From an uncultured Methanobrevibacter sp. (lineage in GTDB: Archaea > Methanobacteriota > Methanobacteria > Methanobacteriales > Methanobacteriaceae): 64,000 nucleotides of DNA. The DNA is taken from NCBI RefSeq assembly GCF_902770715.1, contig NZ_CACXTS010000009.1, positions 41,423-105,422 on the forward strand. Direction: 5' to 3'. A program made the position numbers and the translations under genes. The notes under the pieces were generated by a model that saw only the letters and a program-made list of their open reading frames with translations, was not told the origin of the DNA and ran no database searches. Shown here piece after piece: positions 1 to 9,352 of this stretch (position 1 is the first letter of the stretch; the number at the start of each line of letters is the position of its first letter).

Positions 1-2
1 AA

Positions 3-1502
3 CTCGATGATGATGATGACATCACTACATTCGAGTGTTCTTCATGTGCAGGTGACTTAGAATACTTAGAAAACTATTCTAATGAAGAAAAATCTAATCG
101 TTCATCATTTATTAGTTCATTCAAGTATGATAATTCATACATTGTACAATGCCAAGATTGTGGATTGAAGTACAAAATTAAAAGTAACGATAACATACTT
201 GATTATGAATGTGATAGTTGTGGTGGATCTTTAAGATATTTAGATGATGAAATGAATGAAGAATTAGATAAATATCTTGAAGAAAGACAAAAAGATATTG
301 AAAACATTAGAAGAGAAAATAAAGCTAAAGAACCAACATCTGAAGAAGTGACAACAGAAGATAACGTACACTCCTTAAAATCAATTACTAACAAACTTGA
401 AAATTTCTTTTCAGAAGAGCATATGCTACAAATTGCAGATGACGAGAAAAAAGAAAAAGAATTGCAAGAAGAAGTAAATGGTAAAACCGCAAGGACCACA
501 ATACCTCAATCTGTTTTATCCAAATTTGGAAAAGAATTCGCAGTTCCAAAAACTAATGATTATGATGTTTTGAAAAATTTCCTTAAAACTGAATTCTTTA
601 AAGGAATGAAAGAATATTATCCAGCAACATCAGAATCAAAATCCAATAAAAGTTTCTTAGAGAGGATTAGTTTAAACGAACCTGGTGAAAAATTAACCCC
701 AAAAACAACCTCAATTAAAGAAAATGAAACTGATTTCGATATTAAAAACATCGATTTGAAGAATTTAGATAGTAACAATACTATCATTATCATCGGAGCA
801 GTTATTTTTATTTTAAGCATAATTGAGATTTTGGCTATTAACAGTGGTATAGGAATTATTGCTTTATTCATTGGAGTAATTATCTTATGTTATGGAATTT
901 ATAAAACTAAAGACGTTAAAGAAACTGAAGAAAGAACAAGAATTATCAGAGAACACTTGTTAACCCTTTCAGAAGATTATTACGTATTCTACAATGTTAG
1001 AACTCCAACTTCCAACTCAGGTATTAATCACGTGGTTGTAGGCCCAACTGGAATTTATGCTCTACTTTCACAAAAATACAATCCAAAACTTAGATTAGAA
1101 TCAGAAAATGAAAATCTAAATTTGATTGGATCAAGTGAATTGGATGAAGATAAAATTGAAGAAGTTCCTGTTTCTGGTAATACTAGAAGATTTAGATACA
1201 CAACTAAACAAGCAAAATTCTCACAGGACAATAAAGTGAAACAAAAAGCATTAAGTTTAGGTGAAGATTTAATTAACTTCCTCAATGACAACAACATCAA
1301 GAATTGTTTTGTTGAGCCATTAGTCGGTTTCATTAACAATGAAGTTGTTGTAATAAATATGCCATTAACTGATGAAGATTTATTCATCGAAGAACTTTTG
1401 AATAAAATCCGAACTGCTACAGTAAAATTAGATTCTGAAACAATCGACAAATGTGCTGTTTTAATAAACAAATATGCAGCAGATTGCTCTTCAGAAATTT
1501 AA
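3..1502 (+). CDS. Zinc-ribbon, two-TM membrane protein with NERD-like domain (5' end outside window)
   Basis: The reading frame is open to the left edge, so the true start lies outside; the TTG at 165 is only an internal codon. The visible part has at least three CxxC zinc-ribbon knuckles (ECSSC, QCQDC, ECDSC) in the first 230 bases, then a long charged, helical linker. Two adjacent membrane helices follow (about 777-903). The cytosolic C-terminus contains GINHVVVGPTGIYAL, which resembles the conserved core of NERD (nuclease-related) domains. NERD proteins are presumed DNA-processing, but most are untested. The gene ends just before a T-rich stretch and converges on neuB. Family assignment rests on one motif region; the substrate is unknown. 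Confidence 0.6.
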   Translation, partial: LDDDDDITTFECSSCAGDLEYLENYSNEEKSNRSSFISSFKYDNSYIVQCQDCGLKYKIKSNDNILDYECDSCGGSLRYLDDEMNEELDKYLEERQKDIENIRRENKAKEPTSEEVTTEDNVHSLKSITNKLENFFSEEHMLQIADDEKKEKELQEEVNGKTARTTIPQSVLSKFGKEFAVPKTNDYDVLKNFLKTEFFKGMKEYYPATSESKSNKSFLERISLNEPGEKLTPKTTSIKENETDFDIKNIDLKNLDSNNTIIIIGAVIFILSIIEILAINSGIGIIALFIGVIILCYGIYKTKDVKETEERTRIIREHLLTLSEDYYVFYNVRTPTSNSGINHVVVGPTGIYALLSQKYNPKLRLESENENLNLIGSSELDEDKIEEVPVSGNTRRFRYTTKQAKFSQDNKVKQKALSLGEDLINFLNDNNIKNCFVEPLVGFINNEVVVINMPLTDEDLFIEELLNKIRTATVKLDSETIDKCAVLINKYAADCSSEI

Positions 1503-1527
1503 TTTTTTTCTTTTTTTATTTTAAAAA

Positions 1528-2532
1528 TTAGGATAACATATCATATTCAATTAAAGAGCCTTTTTTAATATTTTTATTGGCGATTTTGCCTACAACATTC
1601 TCTTTTTGTGATGGAGGAATTCCAATTCCAGGCCTTTTAAATTCAATGTCAGATTCTTCAATTTTTTGGCCGGAATTAATGTCATCTTTAGCAATGATGG
1701 ATTTTCTAACATTTTTTCTTGAAAATGACTCACAAATCAAAGGCTGCTTATTTTTAAATCCATTCATTTGAGAAATATTCCTTACATTATATTTAAAGAT
1801 ACGAACATCATCCTCATCCATTGCAAATTCATGGTCTTTAAGAGATTTGTCCAGTGTAAAATATTTTTCCAAAATAACAGCACCATAATTATATGCTGTT
1901 GTCAATATGAACATGCTATTGTCTGAAATTGTGTAATCTGAATACCCGATGTTATAATCTTCAAAATACTGTGTGAGATCCTTAATCATTAAAAGATTAG
2001 CGTCCTCTATTTTTGTAGGATAAGACAAAACAGAATGCATTAAAGCAATTTTGAAATTAGAATTATTTTCAATGCAATTAACAGCCTCTTTAATTTCATT
2101 TAAAGTGGATGCTGCAGTGGATAAAATAATAGGTTTAGCTTTATTTGAAATATAATCAATAAACGGAATATTGGTTAAATCGGATGAAGGTATTTTATAA
2201 ACATCAACAACATCATCCAAATTATCAATGACATCAACATCTGCAGGAGTTACAATGAAAACAAGGCCCAATTCCCTGCAGCATTGGGATAATTTCCTAT
2301 AATCCTCAAAAGTTAATTTGTCATCAGGATTTATATCCTCTTCTTCAAAGTTACAGTGCAAAAATTCTGAATCTCCTACATGGAAGTTGATTCCGTCAAC
2401 ACCGCACTCTTTAGCTTTCTCAACTAACAGCATTGCAACATCAAAATAAGGCATCTCTTCCTTTTCAGCCAAATCATAATAATTAAAACTGATTTCAGCT
2501 ATTAAAAATGGATGTTTATTGAATATATTCAC
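1528..2532 (-). CDS. neuB: N-acetylneuraminate/pseudaminate synthase family protein
   Basis: NeuB-family enzyme that condenses phosphoenolpyruvate with a hexosamine-type sugar to make a nine-carbon nonulosonic acid. It starts with FLIAEISFNY, typical of the TIM-barrel domain, and ends in a SAF (antifreeze-like) domain with RPGIGIPPSQ and ANKNIKKG. I chose the GTG at 2532: the upstream gene's last codons contain AAGGTGA just ahead of it, and this start removes a 41-base overlap; an ATG at 2577 is also in frame. It is 5 bases downstream of the cytidylyltransferase-PseG gene, clearly one operon. Whether the product is neuraminic, legionaminic or pseudaminic acid cannot be read from this gene; the PseG-like neighbour favours pseudaminic acid. 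Confidence 0.85.
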   Translation of the reverse strand: MNIFNKHPFLIAEISFNYYDLAEKEEMPYFDVAMLLVEKAKECGVDGINFHVGDSEFLHCNFEEEDINPDDKLTFEDYRKLSQCCRELGLVFIVTPADVDVIDNLDDVVDVYKIPSSDLTNIPFIDYISNKAKPIILSTAASTLNEIKEAVNCIENNSNFKIALMHSVLSYPTKIEDANLLMIKDLTQYFEDYNIGYSDYTISDNSMFILTTAYNYGAVILEKYFTLDKSLKDHEFAMDEDDVRIFKYNVRNISQMNGFKNKQPLICESFSRKNVRKSIIAKDDINSGQKIEESDIEFKRPGIGIPPSQKENVVGKIANKNIKKGSLIEYDMLS

Positions 2533-2536
2533 AAAC

Positions 2537-4201
2537 TCACCTTTTAATTTCGAAATCTCTGTATTTTTCTTCAACAATTGATTTCATATTTTCAAATCCA
2601 TGTTTCATATCAATGTTTTTCATTTTTTGATTCATTTCAATTCTAAGCTCAGGATTATTCACTAAAGCTACAAACTGAACAACAATTTCTTGTTTTGTCA
2701 AAGATTCACCCATTCCCATATTTACTATTCCATTGGCATTATTTGCAAAAACATGAGTTGCTTCCAAATCATTTTGACAAACACAGATTGTTGGAATGGC
2801 TAATGAACATGAATCATACATTGTTTTGCTGGCAGATGTTATTATAATATCCGCCTTAAACATGAATTCACTGACATTTGAAACATTTTGATAAATTTGA
2901 ACTAATGGATTGGATTCGTATTTTGCCACTAATTGGTCTACACCATCATATCCTCTGTCTAAAATTACATTAATCCTATTTTCATAATTTGTAGAAAGTA
3001 TGGCATCCAAAAATTTTTCAGTCAGATGATTAGAATCATTGCCTTCAAACATGATCAATACATTCTTAACTTCCTGAGTAATGACCTTAGGAGGCTGGAA
3101 ATAAAATTCATCTTTAAGAACATGGTACTTCTGTCCAGTATAAACATTATTATCGCTTAAATCATGTTCATATAAAGAGTCAAAAACAACATCGGCAAAT
3201 TGAGCTCCCACACCCAAATCATCAAAATTAACAACGAAATATCCATTCTCTTTTAATCTTAACATGTACTCTTCCGAAGTGTCTAATATATCATTAACGA
3301 CTATTTCGGCACCGAATTCTTCCAATATGGAAAATAATTCGTCAAAACCATCGTAAACTTTGAACTGGAAGCCAAAATTATCAACTAATTTTTGACCTAA
3401 TTCATGATTTTCATCTAAAATAAACAGTAAATCATCAGTAACTAGCTTTGAAGCAATTGACAGGCAATTATCGATGTGCCTAGTTCCAATCTCATCATTG
3501 GCATTTACAACTATAGCTATCTTTTTCATTCGAATATAGTTCTCCACAACCCACCAATCTTCATAAGCATCAATAGTTACGCTTTCTTCACGAGATAATG
3601 GAATTATATCCACACTTGATCCAATAGTTGATATTTCACTTATAAATCCTCTACGAGTTGCCACAATAGCGCCAGTCTCTCTGAATGACTGAGGCAAATC
3701 TCTTTGATTAAGCCTTTCAATATAATTTGGGAAAAACCTTTGATTATTTTGATCATATCCCCAGCTTAAATGTTTATCTTCAACTACAGATATTACAGTT
3801 TCAATACCGAAATTCTCAAATTTCTCGATAGCTGAGTCTAAAGTTTCTGTCTTAAGCAAAGGAGAAGTTGGCAACATTGTAATTACAATATCATATTCAT
3901 CGAACGCCAGTTTTTCCTTTTGAATCATAGCATCATAGACAACAGCATCCAACGGAACATCATCACCGGATAATTCTTGGGAGCGCCTAATAACGCTTGC
4001 TCCGAATTTTTCGGAAATTAATGCAATTTCAGAATCATCAGTAGTTACAACAATATCATCAACATATTCGGATTTCCTAGCAATGTTTATTGCATAATAA
4101 ATTAACGGTCTATTATTTAATAAACGTATGTATTTGTTTGGAATTCCCTTTGAAGTTCCTTTTGCAGGAATAACGACTAAAATTTTATTATTATTAAACA
4201 T
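2537..4201 (-). CDS. neuA: Bifunctional CMP-nonulosonate cytidylyltransferase / PseG-like sugar-nucleotide hydrolase
   Basis: Two enzymes in one 554-residue chain. Residues 1-230 are a NeuA/PseF-type cytidylyltransferase (VVIPAKGTSKGIPNK nucleotide loop, VVTTDDSEIA, MLPTSPL). From about residue 232 a second start-like MKKIAIVVNANDEIGTRH opens a GT-B-like PseG domain: GTRHIDNCLSIA matches the GxGHxxRCLxLA motif with its conserved His, followed by VNFDDLG, LIMFEGNDSNHLT and SASKTMYDS. PseG removes UDP from UDP-2,4-diacetamido-trideoxy-altrose in the pseudaminate pathway. The fusion plus neuB supplies three steps for an activated surface sugar. The first epimerase and aminotransferase genes are not in the window. 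It is divergent from hypD across about 80 bases. Confidence 0.8.
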   Translation of the reverse strand: MFNNNKILVVIPAKGTSKGIPNKYIRLLNNRPLIYYAINIARKSEYVDDIVVTTDDSEIALISEKFGASVIRRSQELSGDDVPLDAVVYDAMIQKEKLAFDEYDIVITMLPTSPLLKTETLDSAIEKFENFGIETVISVVEDKHLSWGYDQNNQRFFPNYIERLNQRDLPQSFRETGAIVATRRGFISEISTIGSSVDIIPLSREESVTIDAYEDWWVVENYIRMKKIAIVVNANDEIGTRHIDNCLSIASKLVTDDLLFILDENHELGQKLVDNFGFQFKVYDGFDELFSILEEFGAEIVVNDILDTSEEYMLRLKENGYFVVNFDDLGVGAQFADVVFDSLYEHDLSDNNVYTGQKYHVLKDEFYFQPPKVITQEVKNVLIMFEGNDSNHLTEKFLDAILSTNYENRINVILDRGYDGVDQLVAKYESNPLVQIYQNVSNVSEFMFKADIIITSASKTMYDSCSLAIPTICVCQNDLEATHVFANNANGIVNMGMGESLTKQEIVVQFVALVNNPELRIEMNQKMKNIDMKHGFENMKSIVEEKYRDFEIKR

Positions 4202-4280
4202 GCCAAATCCCTATACATAAAATTTAATTAATACAATTATAAATATAGGTATAATATATTATTAAATCTTCGGTGTAACT

Positions 4281-5333
4281 ATGAATATGAAAAACATGTC
4301 AGAGAAATTATTGGAAAAAATAAATGAATTATCTACACCCGTTAAAATAATGCACGTTTGCGGTTCACACGAACATACAATAATGGAAAATGGAATAAGA
4401 AGCCTGCTTCCAGAAGAAGTAGAAATCATTGCAGGCCCAGGATGTCCTGTTTGTGTAGTCCCTTCAAGGGAAATAGATGAAGCATTGGAACTAATAGACA
4501 GAGGAGTTACAATAACTACTTTTGGAGATATGTTAAGAGTTCCAGGTTCTGAAAGATCACTTGCAGATGCCAAAGCAGAAGGCGGAGATGTGAGAGTTGT
4601 TTATGGAATCAACAGAGCAATTGAAATAGCACAAAAAGAGGACAATGATGTTGCTTTCATATCTGCCGGTTTTGAGACAACCGCTCCGACCACAGCAGCC
4701 GAATTATTAGCAACCCCTCCTGAAAACTTTTCAGTGCTATCCTGTCACAGGCTAATACCTCCAGCAATTGATTTTTTAATTAACTCAGGTGAAACAAGCC
4801 TCAATGCATTGATTCAACCTGGACATGTTTGTACAATTATTGGAACCAAACCATTCGAATATTTCTCAACAGACTTCGGAATACCACAAGTAGTGGCCGG
4901 ATTCAATCCATTAGACATATTAATGTCAGTATACATGATTTTAAGACAGATTCACAATGAAACACCGAAAATAGAAAATGAATACAAAAGAGCTGTCCGA
5001 GATGAAGGAAATGTGATAGCTCAAGACATGATTGAACAGGTATTTGACGTGACTTCAAGAGAATGGAGAGGATTTCCTAAAATACCAAATTCAATTTTGG
5101 AAATTAAAGATGAATTCAGTGAATTTAATGCACGTGAAAAATACGACATTGAAGTGAAAGATGTTACCGAAGCCCCGAAAGGATGTATCTGCGGACCTAT
5201 TTTAAGAGGTCTTGCAAGACCTGAAGACTGCAAACTATTTAGAAAAGCATGCAACCCATTGCACCCTATCGGAGCATGTATGGTAAGTAAAGAAGGAACT
5301 TGTAACATCGCCCATAGATATTCAAGAGGATAA
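4281..5333 (+). CDS. hypD: Hydrogenase maturation protein HypD
   Basis: HypD is the Fe-S scaffold that, with HypC, assembles the Fe(CN)2CO group of NiFe hydrogenases. All signature motifs are present: HVCGSHEHT with Cys27, GPGCPVCVVP with Cys55 and Cys58, the FETTAPTTA segment, CICGPILRG and a C-terminal four-cysteine region (CKLF, CNPL, CMVS, CNIA) expected to hold the [4Fe-4S] cluster. Length 350 is normal. The start ATG follows GGTGTAACT. The gene is one base from the phosphatase gene downstream, so they are co-transcribed. Its clients here would include the Mvh hydrogenase encoded at 51-55 kb. Confidence 0.96.
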   Translation: MNMKNMSEKLLEKINELSTPVKIMHVCGSHEHTIMENGIRSLLPEEVEIIAGPGCPVCVVPSREIDEALELIDRGVTITTFGDMLRVPGSERSLADAKAEGGDVRVVYGINRAIEIAQKEDNDVAFISAGFETTAPTTAAELLATPPENFSVLSCHRLIPPAIDFLINSGETSLNALIQPGHVCTIIGTKPFEYFSTDFGIPQVVAGFNPLDILMSVYMILRQIHNETPKIENEYKRAVRDEGNVIAQDMIEQVFDVTSREWRGFPKIPNSILEIKDEFSEFNAREKYDIEVKDVTEAPKGCICGPILRGLARPEDCKLFRKACNPLHPIGACMVSKEGTCNIAHRYSRG

Positions 5334-5334
5334 T

Positions 5335-6039
5335 ATGACAATAGAAGCAATAGCAGTAGACATTGATGGAACAATAACCGATGAAAGAAGGCGGATATGC
5401 ATTTCAGCCATTGAAGCCTTAAGAAAAGCAGAAGACAAAGGCATTCCAACAATAATCGTTACAGGAAATGTGGTTAATTATGCCTATGCTACAGAAGTGC
5501 TTATCGGATGTAGTGGAGGAATCGTTTGTGAAAATGGAGGAGTTGTTTTCAAAGAAGGGGAAAACAACAATGCAGTTGAGACATTAGTTGACAGGGACTT
5601 TGTAACCTCCGCCGAAGACCATTTGAAAGAAAAACTAGGAGAAAAATTTGACATTCATGCATCCCACGACAACATGTACAGATTAACAGAAACCGTTTTT
5701 TATAAAACCCTTAAAAGAGAGGAATTGGAAGACGCATTAAAAGACTTCAAATATCTGGACGAACTTGAAATTTACGACAGCGGCTTTGCATTGCATATTA
5801 CCGACAAAAGAGTAAACAAGGGAACTTCACTCAGATACCTGTGTGAAAGAAACGGAATCAACATGAATAATGTGATGGCGATTGGAGATAGCCAAAATGA
5901 TGAAGATTTCCTTAAAGAAGCAGGATATAAAATAGCTGTAGGCAATGCGGAAGACAGATTAAAAGAAATAAGTACATACACCTGTGAAAAAATGTTCGGT
6001 GATGGAGTAGCGGAAGCTATTGAAAAATTTGCACTTTAG
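5335..6039 (+). CDS. Phosphoglycolate phosphatase, archaeal HAD type
   Basis: HAD-superfamily Cof-type (IIB) phosphatase of the archaeal phosphoglycolate phosphatase family, which hydrolyses 2-phosphoglycolate. The nucleophile motif VDIDGT has Asp9 and Asp11; motif II is IIVTGN and the acidic motif near the C-terminus is GDSQNDEDF. Length 234 fits the family. It starts one base after the hypD stop and is followed by pmbA after 7 bases. Substrate assignment follows the family; other small phosphoesters are possible. Confidence 0.85.
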   Translation: MTIEAIAVDIDGTITDERRRICISAIEALRKAEDKGIPTIIVTGNVVNYAYATEVLIGCSGGIVCENGGVVFKEGENNNAVETLVDRDFVTSAEDHLKEKLGEKFDIHASHDNMYRLTETVFYKTLKREELEDALKDFKYLDELEIYDSGFALHITDKRVNKGTSLRYLCERNGINMNNVMAIGDSQNDEDFLKEAGYKIAVGNAEDRLKEISTYTCEKMFGDGVAEAIEKFAL

Positions 6040-6046
6040 TGATATT

Positions 6047-7360
6047 ATGATATACGAAATCGCAGAAAAAGCAAAAAAGGCAATTGAAAATGATTGCGAT
6101 TCTTATGAAATTTACATTGATGAAACCAAATCCATTGAACTTGATTCCCGAAAAGAAGAATTGAACTTTTCTAAAGAAGAAATCGAATGTGGAGTTGGAA
6201 TTAGAGTTATCAAAGATAATAAAGTCGGTTTTGCATTTACTTCAAATATGGAAAAAATCGTTGAAACCGCAAAACAGTCAATTGAAAACACAAAATTGAA
6301 TAAAGTTGATGAAAATTACACTTTTGCGGAAGTTGAAAAGGTTCCGAGTGTTGAAAAAGTTTATGATAAAAAATTTAATGATTTAAGCCTTGAAGAATCC
6401 ATTGAATTTTTAAAAAGCACAATAGACACCGCTCTTGACAGCGGATGTGAAGTAACTGGCTCCGGATTTTCAGCAAGTGAAGGCAGATCCTTGATTTTGA
6501 ATTCAAATGGAGTTTCAATTGAAGATGAAGGGACTGGATTTGGCATAGGTTTGTCTGTAACCATACAGAAAGACGGGCAAATAGCAACAGCCTATAATTC
6601 CCAATCCTCCAGATTTTTTGATTTGGATGGGGAAAAACTAGCTACTGAAGTATGTGACCTTGCTAAAAGTTCTTTGAATACAAAACCTATTGAAACAAAT
6701 GATTATAACGTAGTCCTCGACTATTATGCTGCAACAGGACTTTTGCAAACATTCATTAGTGCTTTTAATGGTGAAAATGTTATGAGAGGAAGGTCCATTT
6801 TAAAAGATAAGATGGGTTGTGAAATAGCTAATTCTAACTTGAGCATTATAGACAATCCTCTTCTAGAAAAAGGAATGCTTACTGCAAAATGTGATGGTGA
6901 AGGAAGCGTAAGCCAAAAGACCGACTTGGTAAAAGATGGTGTTTTAAATTCATTCATTTATGACATCTATACTGCAAACAAAGCAGGTGTTGAAACCACA
7001 TCAAACGGACTTAGAGGATCCTATTTGACAACACCAATGATTTCTCCTACAAATCTTGAGTTTAAGTTCAGTGAAATGAAAGATTTAGAGGAAATTGATA
7101 AAGGAGTGCTAACCACAAGCGTTTTAGGAGCTCATACTGCAAATCCAATTTCTGGAGATTTCTCAGTCGAAGCAAGCAATGCCTTTAAGATAGAAAATGG
7201 AGAGTTAACAGATCCAATCAACAAAGCCATGATTTCTGGAAATATCTTTGAGATAATGAAAAATGTAGAAGGATTAAAATCAGAAATAAAACAATACGGA
7301 CAATTCATAATACCAAAACTGCTTGTCCATGATTTGAGAGTTGTTGGTCAAAATCAATGA
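6047..7360 (+). CDS. pmbA: TldE/PmbA family protein
   Basis: Member of the TldD/PmbA family, which in bacteria forms a heterodimeric metalloprotease that trims modified peptides. This protein has the family's GSGFSASEGRSLILNSNG core and the C-terminal LLVHDLRVVG end but no HExxxH zinc motif, so it matches the PmbA/TldE (non-catalytic) partner rather than TldD. I place the start at ATG 6047, preceded by GTGATATT; an earlier in-frame TTG at 6020 lies inside the upstream gene. No TldD gene is visible nearby. Third gene of the hypD transcription unit; its function in archaea is not established. Confidence 0.85.
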   Translation: MIYEIAEKAKKAIENDCDSYEIYIDETKSIELDSRKEELNFSKEEIECGVGIRVIKDNKVGFAFTSNMEKIVETAKQSIENTKLNKVDENYTFAEVEKVPSVEKVYDKKFNDLSLEESIEFLKSTIDTALDSGCEVTGSGFSASEGRSLILNSNGVSIEDEGTGFGIGLSVTIQKDGQIATAYNSQSSRFFDLDGEKLATEVCDLAKSSLNTKPIETNDYNVVLDYYAATGLLQTFISAFNGENVMRGRSILKDKMGCEIANSNLSIIDNPLLEKGMLTAKCDGEGSVSQKTDLVKDGVLNSFIYDIYTANKAGVETTSNGLRGSYLTTPMISPTNLEFKFSEMKDLEEIDKGVLTTSVLGAHTANPISGDFSVEASNAFKIENGELTDPINKAMISGNIFEIMKNVEGLKSEIKQYGQFIIPKLLVHDLRVVGQNQ

Positions 7361-7374
7361 TTAAAAAAAAGAAA

Positions 7375-7401
7375 GAAAAATTAAATCTTTTTTAATTTTT
7401 C
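7375..7401 (-). terminator. Hairpin terminator overlapping a stop codon
   Basis: Perfect 11-bp arms (GAAAAATTAAA / TTTAATTTTTC) around a 5-base loop at the end of the small coiled-coil gene, followed on the minus strand by TTTCTTTTTTTT. The stop codon TAA is in the stem. pmbA converges from the other side. Confidence 0.65.
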
Positions 7402-7632
7402 TCTATACCTATCAATGGTATCCTGCTTGTAATCAATATTTAAATAATCAGATTTTAATTTTTTATTTTCATCAAAATCTTTAATTTTCATATCAAGCAT
7501 CTTGTCGATTTCTTTATCTAATTTTTTTATTCTGTTTTCAAAAGAATATTCAGAACCCCTAATGTCAATATTGGATTTGCGGGCAAGTCTTTCAATTTCT
7601 TTATCAACATCAAATTCTTCTTTTTTAGACAT
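7381..7632 (-). CDS. Small charged helical protein of unknown function
   Basis: An 83-residue protein, almost entirely Lys, Glu, Asp and Ile with heptad-like spacing (ENRIKKLDKEIDKML), predicted here as a coiled coil. No signal peptide, cysteine motif or membrane segment is visible. It sits 8 bases downstream of the GyrI-like gene and probably shares its transcript. Its stop codon lies in the right arm of an 11-bp hairpin followed by a T-run. I do not recognise a family. Confidence 0.6.
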   Translation of the reverse strand: MSKKEEFDVDKEIERLARKSNIDIRGSEYSFENRIKKLDKEIDKMLDMKIKDFDENKKLKSDYLNIDYKQDTIDRYREKLKKI

Positions 7633-7640
7633 TTAAACAC

Positions 7641-8102
7641 CTACATTTCAATGATAGGTAATTGGATTTCGGTGATATAATCATTTTCATTATCACAATT
7701 ATGCATACCTTTGATTAAAACCTCTTTAGGTGATCCGATTATATCATAATGATTTGCTTGAGCAACTTCGACTAATTCCGCATAAGTATCTAAAATAGTA
7801 TCTGTTGGACCGTAATGCTTTCCTGCTAATACTTTGTTTTCAATCATGTCAACAACGCGAATTCTATCGGTTTCTTCAGCATCCTCTTTAATCGCAATAC
7901 TTACATCGTAAACTACATCACCTTGATTGACCTCATGCCTTGGTGAAAAATAAACAATGAAAGGTTCGCCATCAGTTTCAATTTCTTTTGCATCAACCCA
8001 ACCCATTAACATGGAAAGAAATATTCCTAAATCTTCAATGGGAGTTTTACAATTAATAACTCCTAATTTTTGTTCTGGAATAACTTTTACTTCATAATCC
8101 AT
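7641..8102 (-). CDS. GyrI-like effector-binding domain protein
   Basis: A 153-residue stand-alone GyrI/AraC-type effector-binding domain. The beginning (YEVKVIPEQKLGVINCKTPIEDL) and the IENKVLAGKHYGPTDTI centre fit the SOUL/GyrI fold, which binds small hydrophobic ligands; the end (YITEIQLPI) is the usual closing strand. No DNA-binding domain is present, so it is either a ligand-binding or hydrolase-like GyrI protein. It lies between moeA and a small coiled-coil gene on the same strand. Ligand unknown. Confidence 0.7.
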   Translation of the reverse strand: MDYEVKVIPEQKLGVINCKTPIEDLGIFLSMLMGWVDAKEIETDGEPFIVYFSPRHEVNQGDVVYDVSIAIKEDAEETDRIRVVDMIENKVLAGKHYGPTDTILDTYAELVEVAQANHYDIIGSPKEVLIKGMHNCDNENDYITEIQLPIIEM

Positions 8103-8128
8103 AATTACACCTTACTTAAATTATAATC

Positions 8129-9352
8129 TTAATTAAATAAATATACTTCTACTTCCTCGCCTTCATCTAAAAGTTCGACAGATTTCGGAACTTTAACATA
8201 ACCATCAGCAGTTGAAAGTGAAAAAATTGCACCAGAATCCTTAAATATCGGATGAACATTCTCCCCATCAACTTTAACTAGCTGATACTGCATTCTTCCA
8301 ACAGGGGAGTGAATTCTTCTGGTCATTTTGCCCCTTACAGTTTTAAGTTCAAAGTCCCTATCTATACCTGCCAATTTGGTTAGAGGCTCTGCAACAAATG
8401 CATTGAATATCATTAAAGCAGATACGGGATTTCCCGGAAGACCAATTACTACCTTGCCATCAATTACTCCAACAATTGTAGGTTTGCCTGGTTGAACTGA
8501 AATGCCGTGAATGTGAACTTCACCTAATTCATCCAAAACATGTTTCAAGACATCCCCCAGTCCTGCAGAAGTTCCTCCAGAGCAAAGTAGAATGTCGACT
8601 TCTTTAAGTGACTCTGTGATTTTTTCTTTTACTTCATCGTAATTATCTCTCATGATGCCTAAAAAATGAGCATCTGCACCGCAGGAAAATGCTGCGTTTT
8701 TAATCATTCCTCCGTTAACATCATAAATTTTACCGTATGTTAATTCCTCACCTTGAAGAGTGATTTCATTTCCGGAGGATATTACTCCCAAACTAGGTTT
8801 TTTATAAACTTCAATTGTTTCAAATCCCTGTGAAAGCAATACTCCAATCTTACCTGGATTTAAAAAGTCCCCTTTTTTAAGAATTAAATTTCCTTCCTCA
8901 ATATCGGAACCTTTTTTGGCAACATCCTGTGAGGGAGTTGCGGTGGTTAACAGGTTAACTTTATCATCAAACTTTTCGGCATATTCTACCATTACAACAG
9001 ATTCTGATCCTTCAGGCATTGCTGCACCAGTACTGATTTCAATACATTTTCCTTTTTCGACTTTTTTATCTGTTGTTGAACCCGCTTCTAAAAAATCAAT
9101 CACTTCTAAAGTGTTAGGAGATTCCTCTGAAGCACCAAAACTATCTTCGGCAAGAATTGCAAAACCATCTTTTAAAGCTTTGTTAAAAGGTGGAAAATCC
9201 ATTCTGGAGTAAACATCTTCAAATAAAATTCTTCCATAAGCTTCACTGACAAGAATTTCTTCACTTTGTGGCTTTAAATTTTCATCGAATAAATTTTGAA
9301 TAATATCTATAGCGTCATCACATTCTTTAATTTTTAAAAATTCAGTTCCCAT
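8129..9352 (-). CDS. moeA: Molybdopterin molybdenumtransferase MoeA
   Basis: MoeA inserts molybdate or tungstate into adenylylated molybdopterin, needed for formylmethanofuran and formate dehydrogenases. The sequence has the domain order of MoeA: N-terminal linker domain, SRMDFPPFNKALKDGFAI, the MoCF-binding GGTSAGLGD and LPGNPVSALMIF motifs, and a C-terminal beta domain (VPKSVELLDEGEEVEVYLF). The start is ATG 9352, 4 bases after GGTGATT; a GTG at 9361 is unlikely. It is divergent from aIF1A across an AT-rich region of about 100 bases. Confidence 0.95.
   Translation of the reverse strand: MGTEFLKIKECDDAIDIIQNLFDENLKPQSEEILVSEAYGRILFEDVYSRMDFPPFNKALKDGFAILAEDSFGASEESPNTLEVIDFLEAGSTTDKKVEKGKCIEISTGAAMPEGSESVVMVEYAEKFDDKVNLLTTATPSQDVAKKGSDIEEGNLILKKGDFLNPGKIGVLLSQGFETIEVYKKPSLGVISSGNEITLQGEELTYGKIYDVNGGMIKNAAFSCGADAHFLGIMRDNYDEVKEKITESLKEVDILLCSGGTSAGLGDVLKHVLDELGEVHIHGISVQPGKPTIVGVIDGKVVIGLPGNPVSALMIFNAFVAEPLTKLAGIDRDFELKTVRGKMTRRIHSPVGRMQYQLVKVDGENVHPIFKDSGAIFSLSTADGYVKVPKSVELLDEGEEVEVYLFN

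Noticed and set aside
1055..1471. 138-residue open frame opposite the NERD gene
   Set aside because: No start signal or recognisable domain, fully inside a coding gene with good codon pattern.
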